This document shows positions 43,017 through 53,318 of a stretch of DNA of 64,000 bases, in pieces. Source of the DNA: DATJLY01 sp035604195 (lineage in GTDB: Bacteria; Pseudomonadota; Alphaproteobacteria; ATCC43930; CGMCC-115725); contig DATNIY010000097.1 of NCBI GenBank assembly GCA_035604195.1, positions 14,281 through 78,280 of the forward strand, in the 5' to 3' direction. The notes beneath the pieces were generated by a model. That model was not told the DNA's origin. It saw only the letters and a program-made list of their open reading frames with translations, and did not search any database. Every line of letters starts with the position of its first letter. The stretch's first letter is position 1. A program made the translations under genes and the position numbers.

Positions 43017-44248
43017 CCGGCGCCTGCGCCAAGCGTCCGGGCCCGGGCGCGATAATAGGCGTCGAGGGCCTGCGACTGCACCGCCATGCCGGGAACGGCG
43101 AGCAACACCACCATCTGCAGCGAGGTGTCGGTCGAGCACAGCACGGCGGCGATGAGGCAGGCGAGCGCGCCGCCGGCGTCCCAGCCACCCTCGGCGGCGA
43201 ACTGGAAGCGCAGCGCGCAAGGCGCGGCTTTCGCCTCGTTATAGACCGCGGTCATCAGCGACGGGATATAGATGCCGCCGAGCAGGGTGGCGACCGTCGT
43301 CGCCGCGACGATCAGCGTGGGATCGTCGCCGCATAGGGATTTGAACAGCAGGGTGCCGATGACGATGAAGCCGTTGAAACCTACTGCGCGCCGGGCGAAG
43401 CCGCGATCGATGAGCCGGCCCCAGACCATGCCCCCGACCGCGCCGCTGAGCGCGGCAAAGGCGAGCAGCATGCCGAAATTGTCGAAGCGCGTGCCCAGTC
43501 CGCGGAAGGCGATGATGTCCCAGGCGAGCGCGGATGACGTGATGACCCAGCCGTCGGTGAAGAACAGCACCACCCCGATCTTGGCCGAAGCATAGGCCCC
43601 GCGTGGCGCCTCGCGCAGGAACCGAGGCTCCGGCAGCTTGATGAGCGGCAGGGTGGCCAAGGCCTCGAGCAAGGCGGAAGCCCCGAAAGCCGCCCACGGG
43701 CCGAAGCTCGCCAGCATGACGCCGCCGAGCGCCGGGCCGAGCACGCCGGCGATCGATCCCAGCGCTTGGCGCGTTCCCAATTGGCTGCCGCGCAGCTCGG
43801 GGTCGCCGAGCGTGGCAAAAAAGGCGTGGTAGCAGGTCCAATAGAAGACGCTGCCGAAGGCGGTCACGAAGCAGCAGAGCACCAGCTCCGGCCCGAGGCC
43901 GTGGACGAGCGCCAGCGACGGATATTGCAGCGCCGAGAGCAGACCGCCCAGGATCAGGGTGCGCCGCGGACCCAGAATCGGCAGCGTCCACAGCACCAGC
44001 GGCCGGAACAGGAATCGGAGCAGAAGAATCCCGGCGAGTGCCAGGAAAATCATCGCCGGCGGCAATCCCGCGCGCAGCAGAAAGACAGTCCAGAACACGC
44101 CGGAGACCGCCCAGGCCAGCGAATGCAGGGTGGTATGCGCGGCAAGCCGGTTGATCTCGTCATTGTCGAAGAACCCTGCCGTGAACCTGGAGCGCGGGGC
44201 CCCCTTTGGCTGGCCGGTCTCTCCGCGAGAGGTCTCCCAATCCTGCAT
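43013..44248 (-). CDS. MFS transporter
   Basis: 411-aa transporter with about twelve helices. It starts at ATG 44248, with AAGGGA upstream; a further in-frame ATG at 44320 would add 24 hydrophilic residues. PELRGSQLGTRQALGSIAGVLGPALGGVML carries the helix-5 motif C-like pattern of drug-type exporters. Substrate unknown. It shares CTAG as overlapping stop codons with the preceding gene on the other strand. Confidence 0.8.
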   Translation of the reverse strand: MQDWETSRGETGQPKGAPRSRFTAGFFDNDEINRLAAHTTLHSLAWAVSGVFWTVFLLRAGLPPAMIFLALAGILLLRFLFRPLVLWTLPILGPRRTLILGGLLSALQYPSLALVHGLGPELVLCCFVTAFGSVFYWTCYHAFFATLGDPELRGSQLGTRQALGSIAGVLGPALGGVMLASFGPWAAFGASALLEALATLPLIKLPEPRFLREAPRGAYASAKIGVVLFFTDGWVITSSALAWDIIAFRGLGTRFDNFGMLLAFAALSGAVGGMVWGRLIDRGFARRAVGFNGFIVIGTLLFKSLCGDDPTLIVAATTVATLLGGIYIPSLMTAVYNEAKAAPCALRFQFAAEGGWDAGGALACLIAAVLCSTDTSLQMVVLLAVPGMAVQSQALDAYYRARARTLGAGAG

Positions 44249-44388
44249 GTCCCTTGATCCTATCGCGCATGGCGCAGCCGGGCGAGCCCCCTCGCCGGCC
44301 GCGTGATTGTGCCGCGACATGATTAATCGCTCATTAACCCGGCCGGAACCCGGCCGGATCGCGCGCCGAGCCCTCGTTCCGGCCGCAC

Positions 44389-44438
44389 TATATGCGCGTT
44401 ATATGCCGCCGGTGCTCGATCCGGCTCGATTTTATATG
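44389..44438 (+). promoter_or_regulatory. KdpE-like box module, copy 1
   Basis: TATATG hexamers start at 44389, 44400 and 44433: spacings of 11 and 33 bases, so all face the same side of the helix. The last lies in CTCGATTTTATATG, a 14-mer found again in the second copy. It sits 100 bases before the small membrane-protein gene at 44538. The TTTATA-N5-TTTACA layout of the known E. coli KdpE site has the same 11-base phase. The rest of 44249-44537 holds no other feature I can support. Confidence 0.55.
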
Positions 44439-44537
44439 GTCGGCCGACCCATTTTATCGCCGTCAATGCATTCGTCAGGCTCCGCGTCCCCGGCTTGACC
44501 GGGCGACGCAGCGCCCGACTCCTCAGCGGATCGGCAA

Positions 44538-44723
44538 ATGCACAGGGTCGAACAAGACCGCAGAGCCCGCCCGTGGCGCGACCCCGACGAGTCGGGCGGC
44601 AGGGCGGCCGGGCCGGCGCAAGAGCCGTCCAGCCCCTGGGACGATCCGGGCGTGATCCTCGCGATCGTCCTCGCCATCGCCCTCGCGGCGAACCTACTGC
44701 TCCTGGTCCTCGGCATGGATTGA
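44538..44723 (+). CDS. Small single-pass membrane protein upstream of kdp
   Basis: 61-aa ORF: a charged Pro/Gly/Arg-rich N-terminal half, then one strong transmembrane helix (PGVILAIVLAIALAANLLLL) close to the C-terminus. No family recognised and no clear ribosome site. It lies between the two box modules and reads in the kdp direction, so it may be co-regulated with K+ uptake. It could also be a chance ORF. Confidence 0.4.
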   Translation: MHRVEQDRRARPWRDPDESGGRAAGPAQEPSSPWDDPGVILAIVLAIALAANLLLLVLGMD

Positions 44724-44813
44724 AGCCGAAGGATCGAGCCGGCACTTGATCCAAATCAGTTTTCGTTCGTGGGCGCGGGTTGTCGTTCCTGCCGGCCCAA
44801 CCGGTTGCCGCTC

Positions 44814-44865
44814 TTTATACGGAATTTATATGGAAGGCCCCTTGCGCCGCTCTCGATTTTATATG
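44814..44865 (+). promoter_or_regulatory. KdpE-like box module, copy 2 (kdp promoter region)
   Basis: TTTATACGGAA and TTTATATGGAA form an exact 11-base tandem repeat (44814-44835). A further TTTATATG at 44858, 33 bases on, is inside CTCGATTTTATATG (44852-44865). The 0/11/44 spacing equals copy 1. A partly inverted copy, TTTAAAATCGAGCC, lies at 44905-44918. The module ends about 150 bases before the first microprotein start of the kdp operon. Response regulators of the OmpR/KdpE class bind direct repeats one turn apart. Confidence 0.6.
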
Positions 44866-45013
44866 CGATGGGCGCGATTTTCGCTCGGCGCGGGCCTCGG
44901 CAGCTTTAAAATCGAGCCGAGGTGCGGTTCGCGACTTAGTGGTATCGCTCTGCTTGGCGGCCGGGCAGCCGCGCGCCTGACGACGATCTGCTCAGAAGGA
45001 ATGGAGTTTGCCG

Positions 45014-45097
45014 ATGTTGGACACGATTCTGCTTGCCGCCGGCCTCGGCTTCTTCGTCGTTTCGGTTCTCTATGTCTTGGCCTGCGACAGAATGTGA
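45014..45097 (+). CDS. Kdp-linked 27-aa membrane microprotein
   Basis: A 27-codon ORF, MLDTILLAAGLGFFVVSVL then YVLACDRM, is almost entirely one membrane helix ending in Cys-Asp-Arg. It lies just ahead of kdpF, with seven bases between them and in the same direction. From memory, similar tiny ORFs precede kdpF in other alphaproteobacteria. It may be a second KdpF-like stabilising peptide. Upstream AGAAGGA at 44994-45000 is rather far from this ATG. Confidence 0.55.
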   Translation: MLDTILLAAGLGFFVVSVLYVLACDRM

Positions 45098-45104
45098 GGC
45101 GGAG

Positions 45105-45194
45105 ATGCTGATCGATTACATTCTCGGTGGGATCGTGACCGCGGTGATCATGATCTACCTCGTCTATGCGCTGATTCGGCCCGAGCGCTTCTAG
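45105..45194 (+). CDS. kdpF: KdpF, small subunit of K+-transporting ATPase
   Basis: 29-aa single-helix peptide (MLIDYILGGIVTAVIMIYL then VYALIRPERF). The C-terminal A-L-I-R-P-E-R-F/K-F is the usual KdpF ending. It stabilises the KdpABC complex. GGCGGAG precedes the ATG; kdpA begins nine bases after its stop (TAGGAGAA supplies the next ribosome site). Confidence 0.9.
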   Translation: MLIDYILGGIVTAVIMIYLVYALIRPERF

Positions 45195-45203
45195 GAGAAC
45201 TCG

Positions 45204-46940
45204 ATGACAGTCAACGGCTGGGTTCAGATCGCGCTCTTCAGCGCGATCGTGATCGCGATCACGCGCCCCTTCGGCGGCTACATGACGCGCGTCTTTTCGG
45301 GCGAGCGCACGTTCCTCAGCCCGGTGCTGCGGCCGGTCGAGCGCGCGGTCTACTGGTGCTGCGGCATCGACGAGAAGGAGGAGCAGCACTGGCTCACCTA
45401 TGCGGTGGCGATGCTGTTCTTCAGCGTCGCCGGATTCGTCACACTGTATGCGCTGCAACGGCTTCAGGACGTGCTGCCCTTCAACCCGCAGGGCCAATCG
45501 GCGGTCGAGGAAAGCTCCGCCTTCAACACTGCCGTGAGCTTCGTCACTAACACGAACTGGCAGTCCTACGTGCCCGAAACCACCATGAGCTATCTCGTCC
45601 AGATGGCGGGGCTCACGGTGCACAATTTTATGTCCGCCGCGACCGGCATCGCCTTGGCGCTGGCCTTGATCCGCGGCTTTGCCCGGCGGGAAGCGAAGGC
45701 GATCGGCAATTTCTGGGTCGATCTCACCCGCTGCACGCTCTACGTGCTGCTGCCGCTTTCGATCGTCGTCGGGCTGTTCTTCGTGTGGCAGGGCATGCCG
45801 CAGAATCTCGGCGCCTATGTCGATGCGACGACGCTCGAAGGGGCGAAGCAGACGATTGCCCAAGGCCCGGTCGCCTCGCAGGAGGTGATCAAGATGATGG
45901 GCACGAACGGCGGCGGCTTCTTCAATGCCAACTCGGCCCATCCCTATGAGAACCCGAACGCGCTCACGAACTTCGTCCAGATCATCCTGATCTTCTCGAT
46001 CGGTGCCGGGCTCACCAACGTGCTGGGCCGCATGGTCAAGGACGAGCGTCAGGGCTGGGCGATCTTCGCCGCGATGGGCGTGCTCTTCCTCGTGGGCGTT
46101 ACGACCGCCTATTGGGCCGAGTCCGCGGGCAATCCGGCTTTTGCGGCGCTCCATGTCGACCAGGCGTCGAGCGCGCTGCAGGCCGGCGGCAACATGGAAG
46201 GGAAGGAGGTTCGCTTCGGCATCGCCAATTCCGCGCTCTTCACGACCGTGACCACCGACGCCTCCTGCGGCGCGGTCAACACCATGCATGACAGCCTGAT
46301 GCCCTTGGGCGGCCTCGTTCCGCTCGTCAACATCCAGCTCGGCGAAGTCATCTTCGGCGGCGTCGGCTCCGGCCTTTACGGCATCCTCGCCTTCGCCATT
46401 GTCGCCATGTTCGTCGCCGGGCTGATGGTCGGGCGCACGCCCGAATATCTCGGCAAAAAGCTCGAGGCGAAGGAGGTCAAGATGACCATCCTCGCGCTCT
46501 TAAGCCTGCCCTTGTCGATCCTCGGCTGGACCGCGCTTGCGACGGTCGTCCCCGCGGGGCTGGCTGGCATCGCCAATACCGGGCCCCACGGCTTCAGCGA
46601 GATCCTCTACGCCTTCACTTCGGCGACCGGCAACAACGGCAGCGCCTTCGCCGGCATTTCCGCCAACACGCTGTATTACAACACAACCTTGGCTTTCGCG
46701 ATGCTGATGGGCCGCTTCATCTTCGTCATTCCGCTCCTGGCGGTCGCGGGGTCGCTGGCGCAGAAGAAGACTCTTGCACCGTCGGCCGGGACCTTCCCGA
46801 CGCACAGTCCGCTCTTCGTCGGCCTGCTGGTCGGGGTGATTCTCATCATCGGCGGTCTCACCTACTTCCCTGCGGTGTCGCTGGGGCCGGTCGTCGAACA
46901 CGTCGCGATGAACTCCGGCAAGCTCTACCCCGGGCCGTGA
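45204..46940 (+). CDS. kdpA: K+-transporting ATPase subunit A
   Basis: 578-aa potassium channel-like subunit with ten membrane helices in the inner membrane. The four selectivity-filter-like loops are visible, for instance VTNTNWQSY, GTNGGGFFNANSAHPYENP, TTDASCGAVNTMHDSL and TSATGNNGSAFAG. Length normal. It lies after kdpF and before kdpB, spaced 28 bases. High-affinity K+ import under K+ limitation. Confidence 0.98.
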   Translation: MTVNGWVQIALFSAIVIAITRPFGGYMTRVFSGERTFLSPVLRPVERAVYWCCGIDEKEEQHWLTYAVAMLFFSVAGFVTLYALQRLQDVLPFNPQGQSAVEESSAFNTAVSFVTNTNWQSYVPETTMSYLVQMAGLTVHNFMSAATGIALALALIRGFARREAKAIGNFWVDLTRCTLYVLLPLSIVVGLFFVWQGMPQNLGAYVDATTLEGAKQTIAQGPVASQEVIKMMGTNGGGFFNANSAHPYENPNALTNFVQIILIFSIGAGLTNVLGRMVKDERQGWAIFAAMGVLFLVGVTTAYWAESAGNPAFAALHVDQASSALQAGGNMEGKEVRFGIANSALFTTVTTDASCGAVNTMHDSLMPLGGLVPLVNIQLGEVIFGGVGSGLYGILAFAIVAMFVAGLMVGRTPEYLGKKLEAKEVKMTILALLSLPLSILGWTALATVVPAGLAGIANTGPHGFSEILYAFTSATGNNGSAFAGISANTLYYNTTLAFAMLMGRFIFVIPLLAVAGSLAQKKTLAPSAGTFPTHSPLFVGLLVGVILIIGGLTYFPAVSLGPVVEHVAMNSGKLYPGP

Positions 46941-46968
46941 GCAACAGGATTCTCGAGGGACATTCACC

Positions 46969-49077
<2,109 letters not shown>

Positions 49078-49089
49078 GGAGGGCCTGCC

Positions 49090-49695
49090 ATGTTGAAGCA
49101 AATCCGCCCGGCCATCGTGATGATCATCGCCATGACGGTGATCACCGGCCTCATCTATCCGCTCGGCATGACCGGCATCGCGCAATTGGTCTTTCCCTAT
49201 CAGGCGAATGGCAGCCTCATTGAGAAGGACGGCAAGGTCATCGGCTCGGCCCTGATTGGCCAGAATTTTGCCGACGACAAGTATTTCCACGGCCGGCCCT
49301 CGGCGACCACGGAGCCCGATCCCAAGGATCCCACCAAGACCGTCGCGGTGCCCTACGCCGCCGACAATTCGGCGGGCTCGAACCTCGCGCCGACGGCGCA
49401 GCCGCTGATCGACCGCGTCAAGGACGATTCCGGCAAGCTCGCGGCGGAGAACCCGTCCGCCCCGGTCCCGGTCGATCTCGTGACCACCTCGGCGAGCGGC
49501 CTCGACCCCGACGTCACCCCGGCCGGCGCTCTCTTCCAGGTCCCGCGCATCGCCAAGGCGCGCGGTTTGCCCGAGGACCGCATTCGCCAGCTCGTTGCCG
49601 ACAACACGCAAGGCCGGACGTTCGGCATCCTCGGCGAGCCGCACGTCAACGTTCTCGCGCTCAACCTTGCGCTCGATGCGCTCCCCGGGAAATAG
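49090..49695 (+). CDS. kdpC: K+-transporting ATPase subunit C
   Basis: 201-aa single-pass subunit: N-terminal helix (IVMIIAMTVITGLIYPLGM) and a periplasmic domain with LIGQNFADDKYFHGRPSAT, SASGLDPDVTPAGALFQVPRIAKARG and VNVLALNLALD, all conserved. AGGAGGG precedes the ATG. It completes the pump. The 85 bases to kdpD show no terminator-like hairpin, so KdpDE may be cotranscribed. Confidence 0.97.
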   Translation: MLKQIRPAIVMIIAMTVITGLIYPLGMTGIAQLVFPYQANGSLIEKDGKVIGSALIGQNFADDKYFHGRPSATTEPDPKDPTKTVAVPYAADNSAGSNLAPTAQPLIDRVKDDSGKLAAENPSAPVPVDLVTTSASGLDPDVTPAGALFQVPRIAKARGLPEDRIRQLVADNTQGRTFGILGEPHVNVLALNLALDALPGK

Positions 49696-49780
49696 TCGGG
49701 ACGCCGTGCGGCTCTCAGGTGCAAAGCGGGGCGGATCGCGCTAGCCTGCGCCGCAATCGGCAATTCGCCCGGCGGCGGCC

Positions 49781-52495
49781 ATGACCGACGAACGACTCGA
49801 CCGCAACGGCCGACCCTCGCCCGATGCGCTGTTGCAGCAGCTGGCGCAGGAAGCGCGCGGCCGGCTCAAGATCTTCCTCGGCGCCGCTCCCGGCGTCGGC
49901 AAGACCTTCGAGATGCTGTCGGTGGCCCAGGCCAAGCGGCAGGAAGGGGTCGATGTCGTCGTCGGCATCGTCGAGACCCATGGCCGCAAGGAGACCGAGG
50001 CGCTCCTGCAGGGCCTCGAACTCGTGCCGCGGCGCCGCGTCGAATACAAGGGCCGCTGGCTCGAGGAGATGGATCTCGATGCGATCCTGAAGCGCGCGCC
50101 GAAGCTGGTCCTGGTCGACGAGCTCGCGCACACCAACGCTCCGGGCGGCCGGCATCCCAAGCGCTACATGGATGTCGAGGAGCTGCTCGATGCCGGCATC
50201 GACGTCGATACCACGCTCAACATCCAGCATGTCGAGAGCCTCAACGACGTGGTGGCGCAGATCACCCGCATTCGCGTCCGCGAGACGGTGCCGGATTCGA
50301 TCATCGACCACGCCGACGAGGTCGAGGTCGTCGATCTCACGCCGGAAGACCTCATCCAGCGGCTGAAGGAAGGCAAGGTCTATGTCCCGCAGCAGGCCGA
50401 GCGGGCGATCCGCCACTATTTCCAGCCGGGCAATCTGACCGCGCTGCGCGAGCTCGCGCTGCGGCGCACGGCCCAGCGCGTCGACGAGCAGATGGTCACC
50501 TACATGCGGGCACACGCCATCGCCGGCCCGTGGGCGGCGAGCGAGCGCGTGCTGGTCTGCGTCAACGAGCATCCGAACGGCCTCGCAATCGTGCGCTACG
50601 CCCGCCGCCTTGCCGACCGTCTGCGTGCGCCCTGGACGGCGATTCACGTCGAAACCTCGCGCTCGGCGCGACTCAGCGAGGCCGAGCGCGACCGCATCGC
50701 CGAAGGCCTGCGCCTGGCGCAGCGGCTCGGCGGCGAGGCGGTCACCATCCCCGCGCAGGATGTCGCCGGCGGCGTCGTCCAATATGCGGAGGGCAACAAC
50801 TTCACGCATGTCGTGATTGCGAAGTCGCAGCGCTCGCGCTGGATGGAGCTGCTGCACGGCTCGGTGACGCACCAGCTCATCCGCCGCGCGGGCGATATCA
50901 GCGTCCATGTCATCGCCGAACAGCGCGAGGGCGGCGCCCCGCCGCGCGAGCAGGTCGCGACCGCGGAGACCAGCGCCGAGGGCCCGGAGGTCAAGGCCTA
51001 TCTCGGCGCCGTCGTCATGGTCGCCCTGGCGCTCGTCGTCGGAGTGTTCCTGAGGCAGTTTTTGGCGGTTTCGAACATCGCCCTGGTCTTCCTGACGGCG
51101 GTGCTGGCCACCGCCATCGCCTATGGGCTGTGGCCCGCGCTCTTCGCCAGCTTGGTGAGCGTGCTCGCCTACAACTTCTTCTTTCTGCCGCCGCTCTACA
51201 CCTTCACCGTCGCCGATCCCGAAAACATCGTGGCCTTGTTCTTCTTCGCCGTGGTCGCGGTGATCGCGAGCAATCTCACCGCGCGCGTCCGGGCGCAGGC
51301 CTTGGCCGCGGCGCAACGCGCGAAGACGACAGAGGATCTCTATCTCTTCAGCAGCAAGCTCGCGGGCTCGGTGACGCTCGACGATCTGCTGTGGGCGACG
51401 GCTTACCAGATGGCCTCGATGCTCAAGGTGCGGATCGTGCTGCTGTTGCCCGAAGGCGAGACGGTGGCGGTGCGCGCGGGCTATCCGCCGGAGGACATGC
51501 TCGACGATGCCGATCTCGCGGCGGCGAAGTGGTGCTGGGAGAACAATCGCCCGGCCGGGCGCGGCGCCGACACCCTGCCCGGGGCGAAGCGGCTCTTCCT
51601 GCCGATGCATACGGGCCGCGGCGCGGTCGGCGTGGTGGGCCTCGACAGCGACCGGCCCGGGCCGCTGCTGACGCCCGATCAGCGCCGGCTGCTCGATGCG
51701 CTCTCCGACCAGGCGGCGCTCGCCATCGAGCGGGTCGCGCTGGCGCAAGACGTCGATCGCGCGCGCCTCGCCGCCGAGGCCGAGCGGCTGCGTTCGGCGC
51801 TCCTCACTTCGATCTCCCACGACCTCCGTACGCCCTTGGCATCGATCCTCGGCTCGGCGACGAGCCTCGAGAAATACCGCGCATCGCTCGACGAGGCGGC
51901 GCAGACCGAGCTGGTCGGCACGATCCGCGAGGAGGCCGAACGGCTCAACCGCTTCATCGGCAATCTGCTGGACATGACGCGGCTCGAATCGGGCGCGATC
52001 CAGCCGAATTCCGACATGGTCGATCTCGCCGAGATCGTCGGCAGCGCGCTCGAGCGCGCGAAAAAGGTGCTTGCCGAGCACAGGACGGAGGTGGAACTGA
52101 GCCCCGACCTCCCGATGCTGCGGCTCGATGCCGTGCTGTTCGAGCAGGTCCTGTTCAATCTCCTGGACAATGCCGGAAAATATGCGCCGCCCGGCTCGCT
52201 CGTCCGCATCGAGGCGCGGCGGCAGGGCGGCGTGGTTCAACTCCGGGTGCTCGATGAAGGCGAGGGGATCGCGCCTCCCGCTCTCGAGCGCGTCTTCGAC
52301 AAGTTCTACCGCGTGCAGGCAAGCGATCGCCGCCGCGCCGGGACCGGGCTCGGCCTCGCCATCTGCCGCGGCTTCGTCGAGGCGATGGGCGGGACGATCG
52401 TCGCCGGCAACCGGCAGGACCGGCGCGGCGCGGTGTTCACGATCACGCTGCCGGTCCCGGCCGGCGAGGGCGCGGCGCGCGAGCGCAAAGCATGA
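49781..52495 (+). CDS. kdpD: Osmosensitive K+ sensor histidine kinase KdpD
   Basis: 904-aa sensor. N-terminal KdpD domain with Walker A GAAPGVGKT and B-like LVLVDELAHTN, then a USP-like domain (VLVCVNEHPNGLAIVRYARRLADRL). Four membrane helices around 405-505, a GAF-like region, then the kinase core with H680 in SISHDLRTPLASILG and the ATP-binding N, G1 and G2 boxes (LLDNAGKYAPP, VLDEGEGI, GTGLGLAI). It senses low K+ or osmotic change and controls KdpE phosphorylation. Confidence 0.97.
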   Translation: MTDERLDRNGRPSPDALLQQLAQEARGRLKIFLGAAPGVGKTFEMLSVAQAKRQEGVDVVVGIVETHGRKETEALLQGLELVPRRRVEYKGRWLEEMDLDAILKRAPKLVLVDELAHTNAPGGRHPKRYMDVEELLDAGIDVDTTLNIQHVESLNDVVAQITRIRVRETVPDSIIDHADEVEVVDLTPEDLIQRLKEGKVYVPQQAERAIRHYFQPGNLTALRELALRRTAQRVDEQMVTYMRAHAIAGPWAASERVLVCVNEHPNGLAIVRYARRLADRLRAPWTAIHVETSRSARLSEAERDRIAEGLRLAQRLGGEAVTIPAQDVAGGVVQYAEGNNFTHVVIAKSQRSRWMELLHGSVTHQLIRRAGDISVHVIAEQREGGAPPREQVATAETSAEGPEVKAYLGAVVMVALALVVGVFLRQFLAVSNIALVFLTAVLATAIAYGLWPALFASLVSVLAYNFFFLPPLYTFTVADPENIVALFFFAVVAVIASNLTARVRAQALAAAQRAKTTEDLYLFSSKLAGSVTLDDLLWATAYQMASMLKVRIVLLLPEGETVAVRAGYPPEDMLDDADLAAAKWCWENNRPAGRGADTLPGAKRLFLPMHTGRGAVGVVGLDSDRPGPLLTPDQRRLLDALSDQAALAIERVALAQDVDRARLAAEAERLRSALLTSISHDLRTPLASILGSATSLEKYRASLDEAAQTELVGTIREEAERLNRFIGNLLDMTRLESGAIQPNSDMVDLAEIVGSALERAKKVLAEHRTEVELSPDLPMLRLDAVLFEQVLFNLLDNAGKYAPPGSLVRIEARRQGGVVQLRVLDEGEGIAPPALERVFDKFYRVQASDRRRAGTGLGLAICRGFVEAMGGTIVAGNRQDRRGAVFTITLPVPAGEGAARERKA

Positions 52496-53187
52496 CCGGA
52501 ACCGCCGCGCCCATCCGCATCCTCGTCGTCGACGACGAGCCGGCGATCCGGCGCTTTCTCCGGACCAGCCTCACGGCGCAAGGCTATCACGTGATCGAGG
52601 CCGAGACCGGCGAGGGCGCGCTCGCCGCGATGCGCGGCGCGGTCGACGTCCTGGTGCTCGACCTGGGATTGCCGGACAGCGACGGCTTCGCGCTGATCCG
52701 CCGCCTGCGCGAGGGCGGATCGGATGTCCCGATCATCGTTCTGTCGAGCCGCGCGGACGAGAGCGGCAAGGTCCGCGCCCTCGACCTCGGGGCCGACGAC
52801 TACGTGACCAAGCCTTTCGGCATGGACGAGCTTCTCGCCCGCCTGCGCGCGGCCATGCGCCACCGCCTGCAGCAGCAAGGCGAGCGGCCGGTCTTCCGGA
52901 GCGGCGACCTCAGCGTCGATCTCGTGCGCCGCATCGTTACCGTGCGCGGCGCTGAAGTGAAGCTGTCGCCGCGCGAGTATGATCTTCTGCGGCTGTTGGT
53001 CGCGCATGCCGGCAAGGTGTTGACCCACAAATTCATCTTGCGGGAAGTGTGGGGCGGCGATGGCGACGTCCAATATCTCCGCATCTACATCCGCGCGCTG
53101 CGCCAGAAGATCGAGGCCGATCCCGAGCGGCCGCAGCACATTCAGACGGAGACCGGCGTCGGCTATCGTCTGCGCGCGCCCGATTGA
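52492..53187 (+). CDS. kdpE: Response regulator KdpE
   Basis: 231-aa OmpR-family regulator. Receiver residues D14-D15, D57 (VLVLDLGLPD) and K108-like (VTKPF) are present; the winged-helix domain ends with LREVWGGDGDVQYLRIYIRALRQKIE and ETGVGYRL. ATGA-type overlap with kdpD. It should bind the 11-base direct repeats ahead of the operon at 44814-44865 (inference). Confidence 0.96.
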   Translation: MTGTAAPIRILVVDDEPAIRRFLRTSLTAQGYHVIEAETGEGALAAMRGAVDVLVLDLGLPDSDGFALIRRLREGGSDVPIIVLSSRADESGKVRALDLGADDYVTKPFGMDELLARLRAAMRHRLQQQGERPVFRSGDLSVDLVRRIVTVRGAEVKLSPREYDLLRLLVAHAGKVLTHKFILREVWGGDGDVQYLRIYIRALRQKIEADPERPQHIQTETGVGYRLRAPD

Positions 53188-53318
53188 TCCGCCGGCGGGC
53201 GCTGGGCGCGCATTCGGCTCTTGCATGGCTGGGCGCAAGGAAATCGCGATCTTCCCCGCCGGGAGGTGTTAAATACGATGATCTTCGCCTCCATCGCCCA
53301 ACCGCGGCCGCTGCCCTG

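Noticed and set aside
44746..45111. Plus-strand open frame covering the kdp promoter region
   Set aside because: It spans the regulatory repeats and the microprotein in another frame, and shows no domain or ribosome site.
49715..52240. 841-codon open frame antisense to kdpD
   Set aside because: Composition typical of an antisense shadow; kdpD on the other strand has complete motifs.
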